Assembly: GCA_030386875.1 (NCBI GenBank)
Contig: CM059575.1
Location: 42,624,859 to 42,688,858, forward strand
DNA from: Morinoia aosen
Lineage: Eukaryota > Arthropoda > Malacostraca > Amphipoda > Talitridae
Direction: 5' to 3'
DNA: 64,000 nt
The position numbers and the translations under genes were made by a program. Shown in pieces: positions 21,794 through 31,689 of this stretch (within the stretch, counting starts at the first letter, position 1; the number at the start of each line of letters is the position of its first letter). The notes under the pieces were generated by a model. That model saw only the letters and a list, made by a program, of their open reading frames with translations, was not told the DNA's origin and ran no database searches.

Positions 21794-22144
21794 ATGTATC
21801 GTTCACAGGAAGAGGCCCTAAAATTCTTTGCCTACATAAATGGATATCACGCCAAGATAAATTTCACAATGGAAACTGAGCAGAATGATAAATTGCCATT
21901 TTTAGACGTTCTCGTAAAGAAAACTAATTCAACGTTCACCACCTCTGTATATAGAAAACCTACATTTACGGGATTATGTAATAATTTCTTCAGTTGCATT
22001 TACAAGGATCAAATTAAAACAAGTGTCACTACGTTATTGCATAGAGCATACCGTATCTCAAATTCAAATAAAATATTTCATGACGAAGCGAAATATATCA
22101 CAAAGTTACTTGTACAGAATAAATACCCTGTATCTTTAAATTAA
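21794..22144 (+). pseudogene. Penelope-like RT C-terminal fragment
   Basis: The frame contains FFAYINGYHAKINFTMETEQ, KLPFLDVLVKKTNSTFTTSV and YRKPTFTGLCNNFFSC. These are the IxFTxExE, LPFLD and YRKPTxT motifs that follow the YVDD box in Penelope-like RTs. The catalytic N-terminal part is missing, so this copy is 5' truncated. Confidence 0.85.
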
Positions 22145-22336
22145 CAATCTGGTTAAAAAGTTTTTAAACAAAAAACTTTCCCCTCTTTTTACAATTCTGA
22201 CCGTACCAAAGCAGAAAGTTTTCGTCGAGCTATTTTTCTTGTTCTATCTTTTCAAGGAGATGAGAAAGAATCTTTTATCTCTGATACACTTTCATTTTAC
22301 TTTCATTGACATGCTCCCATTTTATAGAAATAGTTT

Positions 22337-22667
22337 TAAAATAAGTTTATTTTTCAATAGGGAAGAGCGTTTGGAAGAGTGCCTGAGAAATGTTTGTGTC
22401 CACTTGTATAAAAGCGATTGCTGCCTGCAGTCCTATGCTGGAAGTACCACACTCCAGCAATTTATTCGTCACAACCAACACTCTGGTATCTCCCATAGAA
22501 CCGGCCGTCCATACTCATCTCCCTCCCAGTCAGCCATCAGAGATCATTGCCATAGTTCAAACCACCCTTTCAAAAATTCCAATTTCTCCACACTTGTAGA
22601 ACTGCAGAGGAATTGGACCTTAGAATTTTGGAATTCTTGTTCATTTTTACCCATAGATCTCAGCTAA
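22337..22667 (+). pseudogene. Penelope-like GIY-YIG domain, decayed
   Basis: Readable pieces are KSDCCLQSYAGSTTLQQFIR, HSGISHRTGRPYSSPSQSAI and RDHCHSSNHPFKNSNF, followed by RILEFLFIF in another frame. The order (cysteine pair, SHRTG, SAIRDHC, HPFK, ILE-L) is that of the Penelope GIY-YIG domain. It is frame-shifted against the RT fragment upstream. Confidence 0.75.
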
Positions 22668-22989
22668 ATAATGATCAAAGTGAGATGAAATTAAATATTG
22701 CCGCAAATGAGTAAATAGGAGTGTGTTAGAATGTGTGTGTGTCTGCGTGTGTGTCTGTGTGTGTGTGTGTATGCAGTTCTGTTACTTTGCATGTGTAGAT
22801 GTTATTGTGTGTTGGTTTGATTGCTAGAATTTAGGTGTATGTGTACGTATGGCTTCGAATGTTTAAGAGAAATTGTGTTTTCATTTTTAATGGTTAGGCA
22901 TAGCTATTTTTCGATGTAGGTACAGTGATATTAGTTTATTATAGCTTATCCGCAATTTGTTCATTATCGTTTTTCATTCCTTGTTTTAC

Positions 22990-23025
22990 AGCACCGATGA
23001 TGGAATCAGAGATTCCGAAAAGTTT
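22990..23025 (+). ncRNA. Hammerhead ribozyme-like motif, mutated
   Basis: CCGATGA (22994-23000) replaces CTGATGA. The stem GGAATC-AGA-GATTCC is intact and is followed by GAAAA in place of GAAAC. Flanks match the inverted copy at 21680-21748 over about 65 bp. The core substitutions should abolish activity. Confidence 0.55.
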
Positions 23026-23404
23026 GCCATTAAAAGATTGTTCCCTTTTATTTTGGTTCTTTTTTTCATTTCACGTATTGGATTTCCCAAAAATCGCTCT
23101 TTCAGTTCTATTAAAGTATTCGAAAAGGAAAAAAGATTTACTACATTTTGAAAAAAAGACAATTCAAATATGTTAATTTAAAGCGGAGATAGAATCAATT
23201 AAAAAGTCGGGGACATTTTTATGGAACACCCAGGACATTTAATTACTATAATTTTTTCTGTATTAATTAATTTAACAAGCACTGCAACTGCAAGTCTACA
23301 AAACTTTATTGACTAAATATAAATACACACCCAACCGCAACCGTAATTCAACATGCATTGAGCCACTAACCGGCGTTATGCATTACGTCGTCGTGACACG
23401 TCCT

Positions 23405-23535
23405 GACACGGTCTGAACCCCGGCCCCGGTCCCGGCCCCGGCCCCGGCAAATTTGATAACCCCGGCCCCGGTCCGGCCCCAGCCATGATAAATTTGTTGA
23501 CCCCGGACCCGGCCCCGGCCGAATTTTCAACCCCC
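23405..23535. repeat. GC-rich subterminal repeats, right end
   Basis: CCCCGGCCCCGG clusters alternate with AAATTTGATAA and ATGATAAATTTGTTGA spacers, mirroring 18683-18812. The spacer sequence differs between the two ends, but the period of about 35-45 bp is similar. Confidence 0.85.
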
Positions 23536-23546
23536 GTCGGTCTATA

Positions 23547-23626
23547 GTGAAAATAGTCAACATACGAGATTCAATAGCTCCAAACTTTCCGCACTTGGCC
23601 CCACTCTAGATCCGAAGTTCACCTAA
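23547..23626 (+). pseudogene. LINE D ORF2 last codons
   Basis: The frame resumes after the hAT-like element and reads NSQHTRFNSSKLSALGPTLD, then PKFT and TAA at 23624-23626. This gives the natural C-terminus of LINE D. Confidence 0.8.
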
Positions 23627-24317
23627 AAATAGTCCGACATTCATTATGGGGAAGACCGAAGAACAACACTTACTTATTTACTTTGTTTTCATATTGGGGT
23701 TTTGACGAGTGGACGGATCGGTCTTCCCCCACAGGTGGGAAGTCAAAACCCCAAACCGCACCACCAATTCAGATCTAACACAATAGGACACACAACTTTA
23801 TAACCCAGAGTCCCACAACTTTATAACCCAAATAGTTAATAAACAAGGAACAACTCACACCCTTCTCTCATATCACTCATCTCATAATTAATCTGATCCT
23901 CACTAACAACCAACAGAACACGGTACAGATTTCTACAATTCAACCAAAACTAGAATATGCCCTATAGGCTGGATGCTTCCTTGTTTATAGTGTATATACT
24001 AGGTACTATATAATATATATATATATATCTATATATATATGTGTATGTATGTATTTTACCCAATCTCACCATTAATAACTTATACAACAGTAGACGGATC
24101 GTCCTCCCCGGACGGACCGTCATATAAATCTATATATGTGTTTATGGGTTGGTGTTTGTCTAAATATGTATATGAAAGTATAAATTTATTAATGAAAAAC
24201 CTAGTTTGAGTAATTTTTAAGGTTTCATGTGCATAGAATATAGACGTACGTACAAGATACGCACCATTTCGTGGAAAAAAACAAATTGTGGATATACGAA
24301 TGTATTGCGCATGAGTT
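23627..24317 (+). other. LINE D 3' region with hairpins and (TA)n
   Basis: Two nested inverted pairs are visible: GGGGAAGACCG / CGGTCTTCCCC (about 23650, 23732) and TTGGGGTTTTGAC / GTCAAAACCCCAA (about 23692, 23745). A (TA)n tract runs 24007-24045. At 24063-24094 a ~32-bp fragment repeats LINE D RT sequence from 16199-16230 with one or two changes. The LINE end is not sharp. Confidence 0.55.
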
Positions 24318-26077
24318 CATTCACATTAAAAGAAAGAAAGAAAAACAGTTTATTTCCAATAGAGATGGTACAAAAGTACCATCATTGGTTTTTAAAATAT
24401 CTTAAAATTAATACACTTAGATGATACACACACACACGAGTATTGTAAAACTCGTGTCACTAGTCGAAAAGAAATGATTGAGGGCAATGCACTCCTAATC
24501 TAGCTTAATCTACATTTGATAATACATGTAATGATAATTATAAGAGATAACACAATTTCATGGACGATGCATTTTCATTGTGGGGTGAAAACACTTTCGA
24601 CAGTTTACATGTACATGACATAAAACTTGGCAATTCTTGACGCCAGGAAATAATATATGAAATCGCTTGTTTCGGTCAATGTTCACAAGTGTCATTTTAA
24701 GGAAACTGAAAAAATATATATATATATAAATATATATCCACATACAGACATACGTACACATACGTATGTATGTGTGCATATATCCATACACACACACATA
24801 TATACATATATATATATACATATATATATACATACATGTACACATAAGCATGAGGACCAAGAAGATTATAAGTGTTGTATTTCTGATTTCAACAGTTTTA
24901 ACATAACGATCATTAGTTAATAAGCTATTTATTTAAATATAAATGGATGATCGCACAACAAATGTATAGTTTTTACATGAATGCTTTACAATAATAAAGA
25001 GATGACGAGTTAGGTAATGTTACAAGTTGAGAGTGCACAGAAAAAAAAACATTATCTCTAGTAAAATGCTAGTTGTCAGTCTAGTACACACATATGTGCA
25101 CGTATACATGTAAATATATACACATACACATGCACACACATACCCACGCACATACTTACACCAAACTCGTAAGCATACACAAATGCATTTCTATGCATCG
25201 AGGCAATACAAACGCATTCTACAGAGTGTCATACGCATAGCGTGCAATCGTACACATATACACAAGTCAGCATGTGCGCAAATATCAGCGTAAACTAGTC
25301 AGTATAAACCAGAATTCTAACCGAGGGAAACGGAGAAAATATCTTTTATTATAGCATGAATTTTATAAAATTTCGTACTAAAAATAGTGGCACAAAACAG
25401 TCTACCTAAAGTCAGAAACTTGAAAACGATTGTGGGACGTGAGTAAGAAAGAAAACAATAATGTCCTATAATGGTTTCATATTAGAAAAAAATCACATTA
25501 TCTTTGAAATATGGCGCAAATTGTCGGCAATTGATTAACATACATAGGTATCACATTATTATAAGCATATAACTATAAGCAGAATAAGCATATTACTGCA
25601 GTATAAATGGATGAACACACAACGAATTTGTTTTATTTTTTTACATGGATGCTTTACAATTTCATATTAGAAAAAAAACCATTATCTTTGTAATATGTTG
25701 CAGAATGTCTGCAATTGATAAACACACACACACACATAGGTACCATGACGGTCTAATTTGATGCTTGCACAGAAACGGAGAGGAATGACATGAAATGCAA
25801 CCTTCGACTGGTTTATCTACTCTAGTGCACACAGGTGTACGTGCACATATACACACCCATATGCGCACATACACCTATATACGAACGCACATATACAAGT
25901 AAGCATGTTTGCAAATGACAACGTATAGCGGTCAAATCACAATACCTGCGCATACTTCAAAACTGTTGTGTGATGTCTTGAATTATAAAACAATGAGCGA
26001 GGGAGATTGTTCAGCAATGGAGATACCAGGCAAATGAGATTCGACAGTACTTATTCAGTATGTTCTGTAACTAAGAA
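24318..26077 (-). other. 3' UTR of the OTU-LINE
   Basis: It runs from the RT stop codon to the CTTT tail. It contains two long alternating (CA)/(TA)-rich tracts (24712-24850, 25085-25190) and further CA-rich stretches at 25710-25890. Internal duplications pair 24935-24995 with 25595-25655 and 25470-25555 with 25660-25735. The terminal hairpin is GATGGTAC-TTTT-GTACCATC read on the minus strand. The poly(A)-like AATAAA sits 15 bp past the hairpin. The truncated copy at 10499-14410 shares this architecture. Confidence 0.75.
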
Positions 26078-27625
26078 TTATTTTTGAGACACAAGATGAT
26101 GAGTTATTTTGGCTTTAAATTCTCTCGGTCTTTGAGGGACTTTAATACTCAGGGGAAGTTTGTTCCACAGTAAGGCGCCTGATATGGACAGAGCCTTCTG
26201 CCCTAAGTGAGATGAACGATAGTTGACTAAGACATTATTGTTTCTGTTCGGTTTTTGATTGGTTACAGTGGGTGGATGGAACCGCACTATCTCAGCATTG
26301 CTCTGAGGAAGATATAACGAGGAGAATACGCATTGGGCCTTCTGCATGAGGAGCCTTTCTTGGATAGGAATCCAGCCGAGTTTATTGAGGAGAGGGGTTA
26401 CGTGATCACTTCTTTTGAAATTACCGTTGCATACCACCTTGGCTGCAAAATTCATGCATTTTTGTGAGTCCCTTTGAAGGTATTGAGGTAAGTCTCCCCA
26501 TACTAGGCTGCAGTAGTCAATGCGCGATAACACAAGGGATTGAATGGCTGATAATCTGGATTTTTCGTCTAGCATACTTTTTATACGATGAAAAAACATT
26601 AAAGTTCCGTAGATTTTGTTTCAAGTAGTCTCAACGTGAGATTTGAAGGAGATATTTCTATCGAACCAGATACCTAGATTTTTAACTTTTTCTGATGCAT
26701 TAATTTTATCATTTCCAACTGCAAGAGTAAGATCTGAAGTTTTTTTAATTGCATCTTTGGATCCAAAAATAATGCATTGTGTTTTATTAGCATTTAATTT
26801 AAGACCATTTCGGTCGTACCATGATTTCAGGCTAGTCAGTAAAGTTTCGGCTTTAATTTGCGTCTGTGGTATTCCCGAAACAGAACTTGTTATTGCAATT
26901 TGAACATCATCTGCATACATTGAGATCCGTGTGTTAGAAGGCATTGGAGGGAAGTCATTAATGAAAATAGAAAACAGAAGCGGACCAAGAATGGATCCTT
27001 GGGGAACACCAAAATTGTTTTGAATGAATGGGGACAATTTGTTTTCTATGCGGACTGCATGAGATCGATTTGACAAGTAACTTTCAAACCATTGCGTGTC
27101 TATTCCCAAGTTCAGTATTTTACGTAGAAGTCTTTTATGTTCGACGCTATCGAACGCCTTAGAGAGATCGAGTAGGAGCAAGAGTGTTACATTCTTTTGA
27201 TCGATGTCACTGTATATTTTTTCAGATATATTGAGCAGAGAGTCTTGAGTGCTAGTATTTCTTCTATAGGCATATTGATTTTGGTGGAGTAGATTTGACT
27301 CGTCCACGTGAAATGACAGTTGATTTGTCACCACTTTCTCCAATAGTTTGGACATGACAGGCAAAAGACTGATGGGCCTGTAGTTTGATGCTGTATTTAG
27401 GTCACCACTTTTATGCAACGGTCTAATAATGGAGTGTTTCCATTGGTTTGGAAACGTGTTGGTTACTATTGATGTATTAATTACCAGACGAATCCATGGT
27501 GCTGTAACAGGGAAACTGTCTTTGATATATTGAAGACTGATACCATCATGTCCAACTGCCTTTGTGTTTTTTAGTGAGTATAAGATGTTTGTAACTCCGG
27601 TAAATCGGCAGGGCGTGGTCTCCAC
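26078..27625 (-). pseudogene. OTU-LINE reverse transcriptase
   Basis: Ordered RT motifs: NTKAVGHDGISLQYIK, NYRPISLLPVMSKLLEKVV, QYAYRRNTSTQDSLL, LLLDLSKAFDSVEHKRLL (catalytic Asp), NNFGVPQGSILGPLLFSIFI, ISMYADDVQIA (catalytic YADD intact), LKLNANKTQCIIFG and VKNLGIWFD. After an in-frame TGA (26623-26621) the same frame continues IYGTLMFFHRIKSML, LSRIDYCSLVWGDL and GALLWNKLPLSIKVPQ, the usual C-terminal region. All catalytic residues are preserved; only the single TGA interrupts this part. Confidence 0.93.
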
Positions 27626-28068
27626 TTGACATCAGTCCTCGAGGGTGCAGTGGGGCATGAATTTTCAATTGACGTTTCATCTGGATTGGTACACACCTCA
27701 CTGAAAACTTGAGCCCCTACTTTTGAAAAGAATGTGTTGAAATCCGTGGCTGTTGCCAAAGGATTTTCAAAATTACTTATGCGATCTAAATTTTTATATG
27801 GGGCTATCTCACTAATGATTTCCCAAGTTCGTTTCGGGTTATTTTTAGCCGTTATCAGTGCCTGGTGGAAGTGAGTTTGTTTCGCTTCAGTGATTTTCTT
27901 TCGAAGAATTTTTTCATGTTCTTTATATCTGTCGTATAAGGTACTGTTTGATCTATTTTTTTTGTACTCTCGCAAGTTGGCTTTCTTTATTCTACTCATC
28001 TCTTTAACTTCGTCAGTAATCCAAACAGTCCGTTTTGGCTTGGTTTTTTGGTGACGTAAGGTGCACAT
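27571..28068 (-). pseudogene. OTU-LINE endonuclease-RT linker
   Basis: The frame reads TKPKRTVWITDEVKEMSRIK, then LREYKKNRSNSTLYDRYKEH, then KITEAKQTHFHQALITAKNN, then NPKRTWEIISEI. This K-x-x-(W)-I-T-x-E...RxKxxL...Y...N.W..I pattern is the usual segment between endonuclease and RT in such LINEs. It is offset from the endonuclease frame by an indel near the A6 run at about 28045 and from the RT frame by an indel near 27610. Confidence 0.85.
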
Positions 28069-29045
28069 TTGTCGAGAGCTGCTTTGAAGTTCTCATAGAA
28101 GATTGACACTTGAATGTCAACATCGTCAGATTGCATCATTTTCTGGAATTCGGTAGACCTGTCGAGTAGTTTTTCTTGAAATAGTTCTGCTGAATAGTGC
28201 CTTTTCGAGCGATAGGTCATTAAGCGGTATTTTTGTCTTTCCTTTGCAATATTAATTTCACATTCTATAGAGTGGTGATCGGAAATAGAAGGTGATATTA
28301 CTGTACTAAGTATTGCGGTGGGATTATTTGTGATTGCTAGATCGAGGAGAGTTGCAGAGACTTTAGTGATGCGAGTCGGTTCTTTGACCATTTGTGATAG
28401 GCTTAGTTTATACAATAGTTTGCTTAGCTGATTGTTTTTGTCCGTTAGGTCAACATTGAAATCTCCGAAAGCAAAGAATGATTTTTTTGTTTGAAGGATT
28501 TCTTTGAAGGTTTCCTCAATGAAATCTAGAGTTAGATTTAGGGGAGACGATGGGTGACGGTAAAGGCTGCCAATGATTATTGATTTGTGTTTATTTATTT
28601 GCACTTCTAACCAAACCATTTCAATGCCTTCGCAAACTTTATTCGCTAGTAGTGAAGATGTTAAGTGCATTTCTTTCACAAAAATACAAGATCCACTACC
28701 TCGGCTGGTTTTAGCGCCATCGTAGCGGTACAACACGTAACCAGGAATGTTAAAAAATGAACTTTGGGTTCGTGAATCAAACCATGTTTCTGAGACACAC
28801 AAAATGTCAATTTTTTCAGTGACCAACGTTACTCTGATTTCATCCAATTTACCATTCAGGCTTCGAGCATTTACATGCTTGATTTTGATTTTACCTATAT
28901 TAGCACTTTTTTTAAAGGTAGCGAAGTTACTATCTCGATGGGATCGTTCAGGGGATTTATCGGTTTTGTCTAAGTTGCCCAGGGTGTTTGGCCCAGCATC
29001 TGCTACGTAAGAAAGTCTACTTTTTGGCTGGGCAGCGGCACTCTG
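27996..29045 (-). pseudogene. OTU-LINE AP-type endonuclease
   Basis: The frame opens right after the TGA at 29048-29046 and reads KHVNARSLNGKLDEIR, IDILCVSETWFDSRTQSSF (catalytic SET-W), RGSGSCIFVKE, IIIGSLYRHPSS, FFAFGDFNVDL (GDFN), KEPTRITKVSATLLDLAITN and SPSISDHHSIECEI (SDHH). All catalytic hallmarks of the AP-endonuclease family used to nick target DNA are present. About 80 residues lie between the TGA and the first motif. It is in the same frame as the OTU segment upstream. Confidence 0.92.
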
Positions 29046-29525
29046 TCAAGATGAGGTAACCTCGGTCTGATTTTTGCCTTGTGTGAAAAGAGCACTGTAG
29101 TGATCGTTTTTGCGATGGAGCAGTAGTGGAGGGTTATTATTTGATAACTCTGAAATGGGATCGACTGATATTTTCAAAACACAATGATCCTGTTCATCCA
29201 GGACGAGAAGTTTTTGGCCTGTCACATTTGAAATGATTAGTGGTATAAGGTCTACAGCAGCTTGGTCAAAATGTTTGTCGTCAATGTAATTATCTATGAG
29301 GTTTTGCATGTCTCCACTGTTCTTGTCTACAAACTTAGCGTATGTGCTGTTGTTTGCTTTACTCTCTGTTTTGATTGCAGCCTTTAGGGAATTGTAATTC
29401 CATTTTGATGCTGGTTGTTTTGTAAGTAGATAAGCTACTGCATGGAGGAGGCAGTGTCCATCAGCTTTGGTGGGAATCAGCTCTATGTTCCATGATCGTT
29501 TCAACTCATCCATTATGGAATTCAT
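29046..29525 (-). CDS. OTU-like cysteine protease domain of the LINE
   Basis: The 159-codon frame has KADGHCLLHAVAYLL (Asp22, Cys25), the D-G-x-C-L-(F/L)-(R/H) signature of OTU deubiquitinase-type cysteine proteases, and near its end LLHRKNDHYSALF (His142), the matching N-H-Y histidine box. Catalytic Cys and His are intact. Its ATG lies inside the ORF1 stop (ATGA, 29525-29522), suggesting start of translation coupled to ORF1 termination. The frame ends in TGA (29048-29046), then continues without another stop through the endonuclease, so OTU is probably the N-terminal domain of ORF2 with one TGA in between. Substrate is unknown; ubiquitin cleavage is inferred from the fold family only. Confidence 0.8.
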   Translation of the reverse strand: MNSIMDELKRSWNIELIPTKADGHCLLHAVAYLLTKQPASKWNYNSLKAAIKTESKANNSTYAKFVDKNSGDMQNLIDNYIDDKHFDQAAVDLIPLIISNVTGQKLLVLDEQDHCVLKISVDPISELSNNNPPLLLHRKNDHYSALFTQGKNQTEVTSS

Positions 29526-31153
29526 GCGTTCACAAATGGGGCTGGAGACGTTTTTTTCGTACTTTTTACATCATTAAGAGGTTCTGAGAGGTGCGGGGAA
29601 TTTACGTTTTTCTGGCTCTGAATTCCCGCTCTGTGGTGATTTCTTGTACGGGGATTTGCAGAGAACTGAGAAATGCTCGTTTCAATTATATTTTTCTGGT
29701 GATGATTGTGCATACAGTTTGGTAGTGGATTTTCCATCGATTTTCGACTGCAATTTTGCAGCGATTTCTCTCTTCCTGTTGATTTCACTGCTTCCGAGTA
29801 TGTGATTGGTTGTTGATTTATACTCGTGTCTAAGAGGGGCTTTTCATCCTCTGCATCAGCATTGGATAGCAATGAAAACCTATTTTTTGTAGGCACTCCG
29901 CAATTGTTTGTGGCAGATGCAGGAGAGGGCTTGTTATATGAGGGCAAACATCGGGAGGAGAGGGGGGGAGAGGGTTTCTTATATGAAGGCAAACATCGGT
30001 TTATGCTCCTGGAGGTTTCACGTGGAGAGGCGGTCAACTTAGAACAATCATTCAACTCATTTTGCTGTTTTGCATAATCATTAGAGTATTCAATTTCTTC
30101 ATTCAGGTCATGGGAGTTTCTGACACAGGAGATAAAATGTGAAGTTAGTCTCACAGGTGATCTTAGAGCAATTTTTTGAAGAAAATGATGCGTGTCTTCT
30201 CGCGTAACCGGCCAAGTGCGGACGTTGTTGTAAGCTTCATTAACAGTAACGGTTTTTACATTTGCTCGCAGCGGAATCAGTTTAAGACCAATTTTTCCGC
30301 ACAGGCTCGATGCCATGTACAATTGCTGCCCACTGCAGGCACTCACCACGTAAATACGAGAAAGAAGATTCTTTGTCATGATCAGATTTTTTAACTTCGT
30401 GAGATTTTGGGACGAGAGGCTCAAACCTTTGAAACTAATTCTATAGTTCCTGAAAGGAGGTGCGCGTTCAATCTCACCATAGAGATCATTTAGACGTTCC
30501 GAAGTTATGGTCTGAATCCTGCATGCACTATCAATGTCGTCTCTGTTGATTTTTGTGAGACTATTGTCTCCAACGAGAAAAGTGTCTAAAGGGGATTTCG
30601 CATAAGGATGGTTACTCGCATCTACCACCGGCGTAAAATCATGAGCGCTGATACGATAATTTCAAGCAAAAAGCTGTTCTGTAATCATTTGAATATTTGA
30701 TACAGTGGAAAAAATCGACGCTGGGCTTGGGGGACGATTTTGTCTCAAAGCTTTATTGAGAAATGCAGCTGTAAGAGACAGCGTGTTATTTATTTCGTGA
30801 ATAGTTTGGGAACTGGTCATTTGGAGAGGATGTAAGTACCCCTCAAAAGCGGTAACAGGTCCGTTTGTATTGTTCTCCACTGAAAATCTTACGTTATCCT
30901 CGCAGTTTACGCTCTGAGGTATTTTACTGCCAGTATTAGCTGCTTCGTATGCATTTTCAAACATAACTTCGCCACCTGAAAGGTCTACACACAATTTATC
31001 ATTAAAATTATAATTAAAATTACCCCTTTTACTTTCTGACTGGTTGCACACATCCAAAATTTTATCGCGTTCTAACGATGACGTTGGTGTTTCCGTCGGC
31101 GGTGAACGATTTTGAGCTTTCTCAGTGACGCAGGGCAGGGGCGACGTCGCCAT
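29522..31153 (-). pseudogene. OTU-LINE ORF1 product, main part
   Basis: One frame holds a low-complexity Ser/Pro/Asn-rich region, an in-frame TGA at 30664-30662, then a better-structured segment (DDIDSACRIQTITSERLNDL, NYRISFKGLSLSSQNLTKLK, RIYVVSACSGQQLYMASSLC, IGLKLIPLRANVKTVTVNEA) and a Ser/Lys/Pro-rich tail. I recognise no zinc knuckle, RRM or PHD finger. LINE ORF1 proteins usually bind element RNA, which is the likely role here by position. Reading past the TGA keeps the same frame (NYRISAHDFTPVVDASNHPY), so it is one protein. Its stop TGA at 29524-29522 overlaps the OTU start. Confidence 0.7.
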
Positions 31154-31685
31154 GACGCAATCGTTTCAGCGGTAGATTCCGCCAGTGACGCGGTATCTTC
31201 TGTACTAAAGATTCTCGGCTTTGTGGACGATGAGTCTTCTCGGACACAGTCCAAAGCGTGGGATTGCGAGTCGAGTGCTGCTTGTACGGAATTTATTGAA
31301 CTCGCTTCGGGTGTGCCCGTAGCAGGTTTCAGAACTTGAGAAGATGAATTATTACTGGGAGCTGAATTATTACAAGCAGCGCCTGAGAGATTTTCGCCGT
31401 GTCAGATGACTCAGATTTTGCGGTCATTAGTGATGCTTCAGGGGCTGAGAAGCACTTGCTGGTACCAGACTTCACGAACGTCCGAGAAGCATTTTTCGTT
31501 TTGAGTGTTTGAGGACCTTGAACTGATGGATTTACAGGGGCGGATTTATTAGGTCTGCCTTTCCGCTTTATGGCTGGTGCTTTACGCTTTTTAATGAGCT
31601 TTTCGTACGAAGCTGCACTGGAGGATATTGTTTTTTCAGATGGGGCAACCTTCCGAGTAGTTGAACGAGTTCTATATTGATACAT
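31072..31685 (-). pseudogene. OTU-LINE ORF1 N-terminus, frameshifted
   Basis: An ATG at 31685 begins MYQYRTRSTTRKVAPS, then a basic stretch KKRKAPAIKRKGRPNK that resembles a nuclear localisation or AT-hook-like signal. The frame must shift near 31370 (to AACNNSAPSNNSSS... and CVREDSSSTKPR) and again near 31150 to enter the main ORF1 frame (ATSPLPCVTEKAQN). Three frames in ~530 bp indicate at least two indels. Confidence 0.55.
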
Positions 31686-31689
31686 TGTG

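Larger units (their letters stand above)
21014..23234. mobile_element. Tc1/mariner-type element invaded by a Penelope element
   Basis: The left end CCGGGTGTCCCACCAAAATG and the right end (complement CCTGGGTGTTCCATAAAAAT) align for ~75 bp, including TTTCAATTGAT / TTTTTAATTGAT and CTTCCGCTTTA / CTCCGCTTTAA. TA precedes the left end (21012-21013); the right TA is not preserved. Inside, the left-hand sequence 21125-21225 recurs inverted at 21555-21655, forming a second hairpin around a transposase C-terminal fragment. Penelope sequence fills about 21660-23150. Confidence 0.7.
18681..23546. mobile_element. hAT-like DNA transposon, 4.9 kb, no transposase
   Basis: An 8-bp duplication GTGAAAAT flanks it (18673-18680, 23547-23554). 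The ends are TATTGACCGACCGGGG and the complement of TATAGACCGACGGGGG. Removing it restores the LINE D frame PESENSQHTRFNSSKLSALG, which fixes the boundaries exactly. The 8-bp duplication and short ~14-bp inverted repeats fit the hAT superfamily. Both ends carry GC-rich CCCCGGCCCCGG subterminal repeats. I find no hAT transposase; the interior holds a palindrome (18840-20135) and a nested Tc1/mariner relic (21014-23234), so it is a non-autonomous host for later insertions. Confidence 0.8.

Noticed and set aside
24657..24920. Plus and minus frames rich in Tyr/Ile/His/Thr at 24558-24920
   Set aside because: They are translations of (TA)/(CA) tracts in the LINE 3' UTR.
30176..31339. Plus-strand frames over the OTU-LINE (30176-30394, 31112-31339)
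   Set aside because: Shadows of minus-strand LINE coding sequence without motifs of their own.
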